Positions 16,348 through 24,221 of a stretch of DNA of 64,000 bases are shown here, piece by piece (position 1 is the stretch's first letter; each line of letters starts with the position of its first letter). Position numbers and translations under genes: made by a program. The notes beneath the pieces were generated by a model. That model saw only the letters and a list, made by a program, of their open reading frames with translations. It did not search any database and was not told the origin of the DNA. This DNA comes from Chitinophagaceae bacterium (GTDB taxonomy: Bacteria > Bacteroidota > Bacteroidia > Chitinophagales > Chitinophagaceae). The stretch covers positions 1 to 64,000 of the forward strand of contig JAGXRG010000047.1 in the NCBI GenBank assembly GCA_018335935.1, read 5' to 3'.

Positions 16348-16412
16348 ATGGAAATCCAACTTTTGTAGAGTTTAAAGAAGATTATATTGAAAAAATGTTT
16401 ACCAAATGGTAA
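16344..16412 (+). pseudogene. Detached second copy of the mutL 3' end (22 codons plus stop)
   Basis: This fragment encodes the same last 22 residues as MutL and the same stop codon, but has no upstream coding sequence and is not translated as part of mutL. It differs from the copy in mutL only at three synonymous positions. It lies 32 bases upstream of the murA start. It is either the original chromosomal end of mutL, displaced by the insertion, or a duplicated tail. Confidence 0.93.
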
Positions 16413-16444
16413 ACTATAAATAATTTAAAAAAAAGAATGATATC

Positions 16445-17749
16445 ATGGCAAGTTTTGAAGTTATAGGAGGCAATAAATTAAATGGAACTATAATTCCACA
16501 AGGAGCAAAGAATGAAGCTTTACAAATAATTAGTGCAGTTTTATTAAGTGCTGAGGAAATTATTATTGAAAATATTCCAAACATTATTGATGTAAATCTT
16601 TTGATTGATTTGTTGAAAGAAATGGGAGTTAAAGTAAAACAAATCAATGACGATATTTATAGTTTTATTGCAGATGATATTGATATAGATTATTTAGCTA
16701 GTCCAACTTTTAGAAACAAAGGAGGTATGTTAAGAGGCTCTGTAATGCTTGCTGGTCCTTTATTAGCACGTTTTAAAAAAGCTTATATACCTAAGCCAGG
16801 AGGTGATAAAATTGGCAGAAGAAGATTGGATACGCACATTATTGGTTTTGAAAAACTTGGTGCAGCATTTAATTACGATGATAATTTACACGTGTTCACA
16901 TTAAAAGCTTCTCAGCTAAAAGGGGCTTTTATGTTGTTAGATGAACCCTCGGTTACTGGTACAGCAAACATTTTAATGGCTTCTGTTTTAGCTGAAGGAA
17001 AAACTACAATTTATAATGCAGCTTGCGAGCCCTATTTACAACAACTCTGTAAAATGTTGGTGGCAATGGGTGCAAAAATTTTTGGTATTGGAAGCAATAT
17101 GTTGGTGATTGAAGGAGTTGAAAAACTTAATGGAACAACTCATAGAATTTTACCTGATATGATTGAAGTAGGTAGTTTTATTGGGCTTGCAGCTATGACA
17201 CAAAGCAACCTTACTATTCAGGGTGCAGGTGTTGAACATTTAGGAATTATTCCAGAAAAATTTAGACAACTTGGTATTCATTTAAAAATAGATGGAGATA
17301 ATATTATTATCCCAGAACAAGAGTTTTATGAAATTGAAACTTTCTTAGATGGAAGTATTTTAACCATGTCAGATCATCCATGGCCAGGTTTTACTCCAGA
17401 TTTATTAAGTATTGTTTTAGTGGTTGCCACGCAAGCAAAAGGTAGTATTCTTATTCATCAAAAAATGTTTGAGAGTAGATTATTCTTTGTAGATAAATTA
17501 ATTGATATGGGTGCACAAATCATTCTTTGCGATCCACACAGAGCAACAGTTATTGGTTTAGGAAGAAGAAATAAACTTCGTGGAATAACAATGAGTAGTC
17601 CTGATATTAGAGCAGGTCAAGCATTATTAATTGCTGCATTAAGTGCAGAAGGTAAAAGCACTATTCAAAATATTGAACAAATAGATAGAGGTTATCAATT
17701 TATTGATCAACGCTTAAATGCACTAGGAGCGAGTATTACTAGAAAATAA
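16445..17749 (+). CDS. murA: UDP-N-acetylglucosamine 1-carboxyvinyltransferase
   Basis: This enzyme transfers enolpyruvate to UDP-GlcNAc, the first committed step of peptidoglycan synthesis. The 434 residues span the whole family. Landmarks are GTIIPQGAKNEALQI (with the conserved Lys22-Asn23 pair equivalent), GGMLRGSVMLAGPLLARF, PKPGGDKIGRRRLDTH, and PEKFRQLGI. The catalytic-loop Cys of E. coli MurA (Cys115, GGCTIG) is Asp here (Asp121, GGDKIG). This substitution gives intrinsic fosfomycin resistance in other bacteria that carry it. The end is 1 base from the convergent GH5 gene stop. Promoter elements may lie in the mutL remnant upstream. Confidence 0.96.
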   Translation: MASFEVIGGNKLNGTIIPQGAKNEALQIISAVLLSAEEIIIENIPNIIDVNLLIDLLKEMGVKVKQINDDIYSFIADDIDIDYLASPTFRNKGGMLRGSVMLAGPLLARFKKAYIPKPGGDKIGRRRLDTHIIGFEKLGAAFNYDDNLHVFTLKASQLKGAFMLLDEPSVTGTANILMASVLAEGKTTIYNAACEPYLQQLCKMLVAMGAKIFGIGSNMLVIEGVEKLNGTTHRILPDMIEVGSFIGLAAMTQSNLTIQGAGVEHLGIIPEKFRQLGIHLKIDGDNIIIPEQEFYEIETFLDGSILTMSDHPWPGFTPDLLSIVLVVATQAKGSILIHQKMFESRLFFVDKLIDMGAQIILCDPHRATVIGLGRRNKLRGITMSSPDIRAGQALLIAALSAEGKSTIQNIEQIDRGYQFIDQRLNALGASITRK

Positions 17750-17750
17750 A

Positions 17751-18896
17751 CTATTTATTTTTTCTAATCCAACTTTCAAGAGGTTTTAGCAAGTTTGTTG
17801 AATCTTTTTTAATAGAAAAATTTTGGTCATAATCCCAAAGCATTACAGGAATATTGTATTGATACATACTTTGTGTAATGTCTCTTAAATAATTCACTCT
17901 CGAAGTTTCATCTGCAAACTCTATTACTCCAGCTTCTGTACATATCAATGTCATATTGTTTTTCTGACAATAATTAGCAATCTGATTTATTCTGTCATTT
18001 ATATATTCTTTAGTGGCTTCGTAGTAATATTTGTTATAATCTTTTTCTACAGTTGTGCCTTTTGCTTCCTTACTCATATTTGGCATTTTTCTTTTCTTAT
18101 AAGGGTAAGGAAAACCTTTCATATAAGTTTTATTATTAGTCCAATCTGCCCCCTGATGTGTAAAGATGTAAGGTTCATAAAAATGAAAAGTATAAATGAG
18201 CTTATTGTCTTTTAATTTACCTAGATTCATTAAATCGTTTAATCCATTATAATTAGTTCCTCCAACTATATAGAACCTATTTTCATCTTCATGTCTTAAA
18301 TAACTCACCAATTTTTCGCAAGTATTTTTCCAATTCTCTGTTGTTAAAGTGGGTTCGTTGTAAAGTTCAAAAAATAAATAGTCGTATCCATGTCCTTTAA
18401 AATGTTGTTGCACCTGTTTCCATATCCAAGACACATGATTGATATTTTTTTGTGTTAAGTTATCATTATTTAAAAAGCCATAGTGATAGGATAAGATCAG
18501 TTTCAATTTTAAATTATAACAAGTAAAATAAATTTCCTTAAGCTTTGAAAGCAACTCTGGTCTTATGTTTGATGAGTTTGGGTTTAAAAATGAATCTAAA
18601 GCAATGGGTAATCGAACTGTTGTAAAACCATGGTGAGCTATTTCTTTTAAAGTAGGAGTGACATCAGTTTTTAATAAACTTTCCGAGGGCTTCCAGGTAT
18701 GTTCAAATACTGATAAATTTACGCCAGCACCAAAAGTTTTATTCACTTCAGAAACGGTCATGCTTCGTTTATTCACACAAAATGTGAATTGTGTTAGCAA
18801 AAAATTGAAAGTTATTAAGATTAGTAATCTTGATACGTTTATTTTTAACTTCACGCTGAAATCTGTTAATAACTGCTTTAAATAAATTGACTGCAT
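17751..18896 (-). CDS. Glycoside hydrolase family 5 (endoglucanase-like), exported
   Basis: The product is a GH5 TIM-barrel enzyme: FGAGVNLSVFEHTW, TVRLPIAL, LILSYHYGF, FFELYNEPTLT with the acid/base Glu near residues 155-160, YTFHFYEPYIFTHQG, and ICTEAGVIEFAD with the nucleophile Glu. An N-terminal hydrophobic stretch (SRLLILITFNFLLTQFTFC) would export it, possibly as a lipoprotein. The start is uncertain. An ATG at 18923 overlaps the divergent gene start, so I prefer ATG 18896; a GTG at 18854 is also possible. It is divergent from a BcsB/synthase operon, as BcsZ-type endoglucanases often are linked to cellulose synthesis. A trimming role during polymer secretion is inferred. Confidence 0.88.
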   Translation of the reverse strand: MQSIYLKQLLTDFSVKLKINVSRLLILITFNFLLTQFTFCVNKRSMTVSEVNKTFGAGVNLSVFEHTWKPSESLLKTDVTPTLKEIAHHGFTTVRLPIALDSFLNPNSSNIRPELLSKLKEIYFTCYNLKLKLILSYHYGFLNNDNLTQKNINHVSWIWKQVQQHFKGHGYDYLFFELYNEPTLTTENWKNTCEKLVSYLRHEDENRFYIVGGTNYNGLNDLMNLGKLKDNKLIYTFHFYEPYIFTHQGADWTNNKTYMKGFPYPYKKRKMPNMSKEAKGTTVEKDYNKYYYEATKEYINDRINQIANYCQKNNMTLICTEAGVIEFADETSRVNYLRDITQSMYQYNIPVMLWDYDQNFSIKKDSTNLLKPLESWIRKNK

Positions 18897-18906
18897 AACT
18901 ACAAAT

Positions 18907-20283
18907 ATGGATAACAATTTCAAATTTCAATTTGCAAATATCAATAAAACTGCTTTTGTTCAAGAAGTGAGCAAACGTGGTTCGTATTATGCAAATGTTG
19001 TAATGTGGACAACCTTACTATTATTACCACTGTTTGTTTTAATTGATTATCTTTTAGGTAAGTCAGCATGGGTTGATTTTACATTAATCAGACTAATTGG
19101 TTGGGGTGTATCTTATTTAATTTATGTTCATTCTACAAAAGAAAACTGGGGATACTTAAAAACAATATTTTGGTTTGTTGTAGTTAATATTGTTGTACAT
19201 GCTATTATTTGTGGTATTGTACCTTCTAGTGGTTCAACTCTCGGATATTTCTTAATTCTCTCTATATCTATACTCATTATTAATACAACTATATTTTGGC
19301 CACCCATTCATTCTATATATGCATGTTTGGTTTCTTATTTAGTGATTTTCTTTATTTATTCATTAAAATCAAGACCAGATAAATACAGCTTCATGATAGA
19401 ACATGGAGGTGGTATTTATTTTCTCATTTCTTCTTTTTCATGTTTCTTGGCTTATACTCGTTATAACATATTACAAAGAGATGCAGAAAGAACTGTTGTT
19501 CTAGAAGACGCCCATAGTAAATTAATTGAAAGAAATGAGCTCATCAAAGATCAACATTTTGAAATCAAAGAAACCAACAGAAAACTGCAAGCTGTAAGTG
19601 AAACTAGTCAGGAAAACATGACTGTTTTAATGGATGATTATCAAAATTTTTCTGATACAGTAAAGTCTTCTTTAGAAACTTTTAAGTCTTCATCATACAA
19701 TCTTACACAAGAACAAATAGATATTTTAAATTCATTAACCACACAAAATGAAAAGCTTCGTTATTTAGCTCAAAAGCTTACAGGTGTTGGTGGAGAAACC
19801 AGTAGTAGTGATAGTGTACAATTCAATAGTGAAACCTTTGATTTAAATCCTGAAGTTGAAAAAGCAGTTATTGATATTGCTGAATCTGCAATGTTGAAGA
19901 ATATGAATTTGCAATTAAATATATCTCCTGCAGCAAATTTTGTTCATCAAGACAAATTGTTTACAGAACAGGTTTTAAATAAATTATTAAATAATATTAT
20001 TCGACATTCACAGCAAGGATCTATTATAACAGTTAGAGCAGAGCAAAGTGAAGGCAGGGCTATTGTAGAAACTATTAGTCATGGAGCTTTAATTGGTATG
20101 GATAAATTAAACGAAATGTTTAATAAGTTGAGAAATGCAGCTATTAATGAAGAAGGTGATTTAAACGACTTAGGGTTAGCTGCAACAAAAAAATTAGTAG
20201 AAACTATGAATGGTAAACTTACCTATAGTAGTGATGAAAAAACAGGTAATTATTTTAAAATAGAATTTCCAAGCACCCAGTAA
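18907..20283 (+). CDS. Membrane protein with degenerate histidine kinase core
   Basis: The 458-residue protein has about six N-terminal membrane segments (residues 30-185), a coiled coil (190-235), then a helical dimerisation-like segment and a GHKL-type ATPase domain (about 310-458). The N-box is recognisable (VLNKLLNNIIRHS, residues 356-368) and the G2-like end is LGLAATKKLVETMNGKLTY. The H-box position has no His (SSYNLTQEQIDILNSLTTQ), and the DxGxG G1 box is replaced by ISHGALIGMDKL. It is the first gene of the exopolysaccharide operon, 11 bases before bcsB. I infer a signalling or scaffold pseudokinase, since phosphorylation seems unlikely. Confidence 0.75.
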   Translation: MDNNFKFQFANINKTAFVQEVSKRGSYYANVVMWTTLLLLPLFVLIDYLLGKSAWVDFTLIRLIGWGVSYLIYVHSTKENWGYLKTIFWFVVVNIVVHAIICGIVPSSGSTLGYFLILSISILIINTTIFWPPIHSIYACLVSYLVIFFIYSLKSRPDKYSFMIEHGGGIYFLISSFSCFLAYTRYNILQRDAERTVVLEDAHSKLIERNELIKDQHFEIKETNRKLQAVSETSQENMTVLMDDYQNFSDTVKSSLETFKSSSYNLTQEQIDILNSLTTQNEKLRYLAQKLTGVGGETSSSDSVQFNSETFDLNPEVEKAVIDIAESAMLKNMNLQLNISPAANFVHQDKLFTEQVLNKLLNNIIRHSQQGSIITVRAEQSEGRAIVETISHGALIGMDKLNEMFNKLRNAAINEEGDLNDLGLAATKKLVETMNGKLTYSSDEKTGNYFKIEFPSTQ

Positions 20284-20294
20284 ATTTAATCAAT

Positions 20295-22316
20295 ATGAAG
20301 TCTAAATTCCTTTTAACCGTAGCCTTAATGTTCAGTGCAATACAATTATTTGCACAAGAAAGAACATTTAAATCAATGGGTTATGATGATGCCTCTATAA
20401 CGGGGATATCTGGTTCACTCAGTTACTTTTTAAAAGTTAAACCAGATGATAATATAGATCAAAGCACTCTAGTATTAAACATTAGAGCATCTCAAGTGCT
20501 GAATGCTAATAATTCATTTGTGGTAGTCTATTTAAAAGATGAGCCAGTATTTACACAAAGAGTTGTTACCTCTGCCTTAGATACTTTATTAACTGTTCGT
20601 GTACCATTAAGTTCAAAATACTTACAACCAGATGGTAGATTTATTAAGTTGAGAGTATTAGCTAAAATGAGTATCAGCGATGAATATTGTAAAGATATTG
20701 ATAACCCTGCTTGTTGGGTATCTGTAAGAAATAGCTCTCACATTAATTCTTCTTTACAAGAAGGATTTTCATATCAAAGAAGTATCAAAGAAATGATACA
20801 AGAGTTTAACTCTGTATATACACCTGCTACAGCAGATGTTGATGATTTAATGGCTGGAGGTTTAATTTATACTATTGTACGACAAGGGGCTGCTTCTAAA
20901 CAAGTGTATACTGCTACTTATAGTTCTCAAGAAGAGACTCCTGCTGGTGTAGTTTGTGGCGTTGCTGATAAATTACCCTATGCCATTAAACAATCATTAC
21001 CTGCAGTTTCTGGTGGTCAAGGTTTAATTGCATTAGTTCCTGTTAACGACGGAATCTCTAATCGTTTTGTTTTAGTTGTTACTGGTGGTGATAATGCAGG
21101 CTACAAAAAAGCAATAAACACATTAGCCAATAATAAAAGATTAAGTAGTGCATTTACTGATAAATTATTGATTTCTGATGCTACATTAAGCTCAGAAGTT
21201 TTTGCTGGCGTTTCTCCATTAGTTACCAGCTTAAGTGATTTAGGTGGTGAAGAAGGATTTTTAGAAGGTATAGGTGCATTACGAAGAAAGTTCAATTTTT
21301 CTTTAGCCGATTTTAATGCAATGCCTACTAAACTTTCTTTACACTTAGAAAGTTATTATTCTGCACTAAAAACTGATGATAGAGGATTTTTGAATATTTA
21401 TCTAAATCAAAACTTGGTATATAATGCAAGTTTATCAGATAAATCAAGCTTTATTAATGATATTGATTTAATGCCACACTTGTTAACTAAATTCAATACT
21501 TTAGAAATTGAGTTTCGTTTTCATCCAGGTAGCAATATATGTAAAGATGGATTTAGCAATTTCTTTGCTTCTATCAACACAAAAACATCTACACTTACTT
21601 ATTTTGGAGAAAAAGACAATAAGTTCTATAGCTTCTTTAATTTTCCAGCAGAGTTCAGAAAAAAACAAACTAAAATTGTTGTTTCTCCTGCATTGTTAGA
21701 TAAAGTAGTAGCTTCAATTGGAGAAATTTATTATCAATTAAATTCTCCTCAAAAATCAAATTTCAGTCGCTTAGTGGTTCCACCAATTGTTACCTCAACA
21801 AGTGCAACAAATGTTGGAGATTATAATTTAATTGCCTTAATTGATAGACAAGATCCTTTTGCTAAACGATTCGATAATATGCCTGTAAAATTTGACAAAG
21901 ATTTTCAAATTTATAAAGGCTTACAAGGTTCTGCAAGTTACTCTGTAAACGATTTCTCTGGAAGTGGTTTAGGACAAATTTTCTCAGATAAAGGAAGTAC
22001 CATTTTAATGGTTACAGCTTTAGGTGCTGATAGTAGTGCTTCTAATGCTTATTTAAGTGTTGTTAAAAATTTCAGCACACAGTTAACAGAAATTGAGAGT
22101 AATGTTTGTATAGCTAACAGTAATGGTTTAAGCAATTATTTCTTTAAAGCCCCAGACGATAATAGTATTGTAAGCTATAGTAATAATACCAGTGCTTTTG
22201 AACAGTTCTGGAGTGCTTATAAATATTGGGTATTAGGATTAATTCTAGTGGCATTATTGTTAGGTTATATTATGATTCGTCGTAGAGTAAAATCTGCTAC
22301 CGATTCTGTAGTATAA
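20295..22316 (+). CDS. Cellulose synthase regulatory subunit BcsB-like protein
   Basis: The protein has 673 residues with a signal peptide ending near AIQLFAQ and a single C-terminal membrane helix (YWVLGLILVALLLGYIMI) followed by basic residues, the topology of BcsB. Two carbohydrate-binding-like halves are visible: STLVLNIRASQVLNANNSFVVVYL followed by SALDTLLTVRVPL, and a second set with LSLHLESYYSALKTDDRGFLNIYLN. BcsB guides the nascent glucan through the periplasm from the synthase. The gene sits between the degenerate kinase and the GT2 synthase, 49 bases before the latter. No BcsC-type outer-membrane porin is visible in the window. Confidence 0.82.
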   Translation: MKSKFLLTVALMFSAIQLFAQERTFKSMGYDDASITGISGSLSYFLKVKPDDNIDQSTLVLNIRASQVLNANNSFVVVYLKDEPVFTQRVVTSALDTLLTVRVPLSSKYLQPDGRFIKLRVLAKMSISDEYCKDIDNPACWVSVRNSSHINSSLQEGFSYQRSIKEMIQEFNSVYTPATADVDDLMAGGLIYTIVRQGAASKQVYTATYSSQEETPAGVVCGVADKLPYAIKQSLPAVSGGQGLIALVPVNDGISNRFVLVVTGGDNAGYKKAINTLANNKRLSSAFTDKLLISDATLSSEVFAGVSPLVTSLSDLGGEEGFLEGIGALRRKFNFSLADFNAMPTKLSLHLESYYSALKTDDRGFLNIYLNQNLVYNASLSDKSSFINDIDLMPHLLTKFNTLEIEFRFHPGSNICKDGFSNFFASINTKTSTLTYFGEKDNKFYSFFNFPAEFRKKQTKIVVSPALLDKVVASIGEIYYQLNSPQKSNFSRLVVPPIVTSTSATNVGDYNLIALIDRQDPFAKRFDNMPVKFDKDFQIYKGLQGSASYSVNDFSGSGLGQIFSDKGSTILMVTALGADSSASNAYLSVVKNFSTQLTEIESNVCIANSNGLSNYFFKAPDDNSIVSYSNNTSAFEQFWSAYKYWVLGLILVALLLGYIMIRRRVKSATDSVV

Positions 22317-22365
22317 TAAAGTAATGTTATATAAGAATGTCTTCTCATAAAGAAAGAAATACAAT

Positions 22366-24216
22366 ATGATTCGTAGTGCAATTGATTTAATGGCCTCTCA
22401 ACTAAAATTTGATTCAAATAAGTTGAGTAATGTAGAAGCTATAGCAGCTACCTACAACTATGCACCCATTAAAGTTGCTTTATGTTTTGGATTTATTACT
22501 CGAAATGAATACTTCAATTTCCTAAAAAGTGAAGGCAAAGAAATTGTTGATATTAAGAATTATGATATAGATTACTCTTATTTGAGTCAATGCGATATTC
22601 ATCATTTGAACTCTTACCTATACATTCCATTAAAACTAGATTATGATGGTCATTTAATTGTTGCTGCTGCTGATCCTTTTGATGAAAGATTAGCCAACAG
22701 TTTAATGGTTAAATTTAGAACCAATATTAAACTAGTCGCTGCCGATGATTTAGATATTATTTGGTTGGCTCATAAAGTTCAAGGAAGAGATTTAGTAAAT
22801 GATGCAGTTTTCAGTTTAATGAAAAAAGACCCTGCAAGTTCTGGTCATATCACATTTACTGATGCACAACTTATTTTTAGCTTCGGATTTTTAGCTTTTG
22901 TAATTGTAATGCTTTTCTTATATAGCATTCCAACTATTATTGTTTTAAATTTATTAGCTAGTTTGGCATTCTTAGGTTCTATTCTTTTTAAATTATATCT
23001 AGCATTAAAAGGATCTCAATCAGAGTTGCATGATGATGTAACAGTTGAAGAATTAGGATTAGTAAAAGATGCAGATGTTCCTATCTATACAATTCTTTTG
23101 CCTGTTTATAAAGAAGATAAAGTTATTCGTAAACTTATTTGGAACTTAAGAGGTTTAAATTATCCTCAAGAAAAATTAGACGTTAAACTATTGATTGAAG
23201 AGGATGATGATAAAACCTTAAACGCAGTAAGAAGTTTAGAATTTCCAGTAAACTTTGAAGTAATTATAGTTCCTTTCATGATGCCAAAAACAAAGCCAAA
23301 AGCTTGTAATTATGGCTTATACTTTTCAAGAGGAGAACTGTTAACAATTTATGATGCTGAAGATATTCCAGATACATGGCAGTTGAAAAAAGCTTATTTA
23401 ATGTTCAGCAAACTACCAAAAGAGTATGTGGTGGTTCAAGGTGCATTAAACTATTTTAATAGAAACGAAAATTTGCTTACTCGAATGTTTACATTAGAGT
23501 ATTCTTATTGGTTCGACTATATGCTACCTGGTCTTGAAACACTCGATGTTCCTATTCCACTTGGTGGAACAAGTAATCACTTTAAGTTAGATAAACTTGT
23601 AGAACTTGGAGCATGGGATCCATTTAACGTAACCGAGGATGCTGATTTAGGAGTTAGAGTTTATGATAAACAATACAAAATTGGTATTGTAAGAAGTACA
23701 ACTTTTGAAGAGGCCAATAACGAACCTTTTAACTGGATTCGTCAAAGAAGTAGATGGATTAAAGGCTATTTACAGACTTACTTAGTGCATATGCGTCAAC
23801 CCATCAACTTAATTAAAAGAATTGGTTGGGGAGGTTTCTTTGGTTTTAATTTCTTTATTGGTGGTACAGCAATTACGTTTTTAGTATATCCCATATTATT
23901 AGCTTTCTTCTTAGTTTATGTGGTATTCAACATAACCTCAGTTAAAACTGTATTCCCTGATATTGTATTATACTTTGCAATTTTCAATTTCGTTGCAGGA
24001 AACGTTTTAATGATTTATGTAAACATGATGGCAGTGTTCAAACGCAGATATTACGAGTTAATCTTGTTCTCTGCACTTAATCCAATTTATTGGTTAATGC
24101 ACTCCATTGCGGCTTATAAAGGATTATGGCAATTGATTTATAAACCATTTTATTGGGAAAAAACAAATCATGGTATTAGCAAGCAATCGTCTGCTAGCAC
24201 AGTACCAGCAATTTAA
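22366..24216 (+). CDS. Processive GT2 (cellulose-synthase-like) with N-terminal GspE/MshE-type domain
   Basis: The 616-residue protein ends in several membrane helices (about 485-600). The GT2 core holds the processive synthase signature: LIEEDDD near 277-282, YDAED at 329-333, TED at 423-425 and QRSRW at 460-464. Residues 1-145 resemble the GspE/MshE N-terminal domain (ALCFGFITRNEYFNFL, YIPLKLDYDGHLIVAAADPF), a fold that binds cyclic di-GMP in MshE. There is no C-terminal PilZ domain, unlike BcsA. It lies between the BcsB-like gene and a membrane protein gene. A beta-glucan product is likely from the neighbours but cannot be proved. Confidence 0.85.
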   Translation: MIRSAIDLMASQLKFDSNKLSNVEAIAATYNYAPIKVALCFGFITRNEYFNFLKSEGKEIVDIKNYDIDYSYLSQCDIHHLNSYLYIPLKLDYDGHLIVAAADPFDERLANSLMVKFRTNIKLVAADDLDIIWLAHKVQGRDLVNDAVFSLMKKDPASSGHITFTDAQLIFSFGFLAFVIVMLFLYSIPTIIVLNLLASLAFLGSILFKLYLALKGSQSELHDDVTVEELGLVKDADVPIYTILLPVYKEDKVIRKLIWNLRGLNYPQEKLDVKLLIEEDDDKTLNAVRSLEFPVNFEVIIVPFMMPKTKPKACNYGLYFSRGELLTIYDAEDIPDTWQLKKAYLMFSKLPKEYVVVQGALNYFNRNENLLTRMFTLEYSYWFDYMLPGLETLDVPIPLGGTSNHFKLDKLVELGAWDPFNVTEDADLGVRVYDKQYKIGIVRSTTFEEANNEPFNWIRQRSRWIKGYLQTYLVHMRQPINLIKRIGWGGFFGFNFFIGGTAITFLVYPILLAFFLVYVVFNITSVKTVFPDIVLYFAIFNFVAGNVLMIYVNMMAVFKRRYYELILFSALNPIYWLMHSIAAYKGLWQLIYKPFYWEKTNHGISKQSSASTVPAI

Positions 24217-24221
24217 TAACT

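Larger units (their letters stand above)
14514..16412. mobile_element. Candidate small genomic island integrated at the 3' end of mutL
   Basis: Two 69-base direct repeats of the mutL 3' end (14445-14513 and 16344-16412) flank three genes: two unknown exported proteins on the minus strand and an XRE regulator on the plus strand. After the distal repeat, murA follows within 33 bases, as if mutL and murA were once adjacent. The synonymous-only differences are what one expects when an incoming element brings its own version of the target gene's 3' end and restores the protein, as for prophage e14 in icd. No integrase, transposase or terminal inverted repeat is visible. The unit could therefore be a remnant, a passively mobilised cassette, or a product of homologous recombination. 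Confidence 0.55.
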
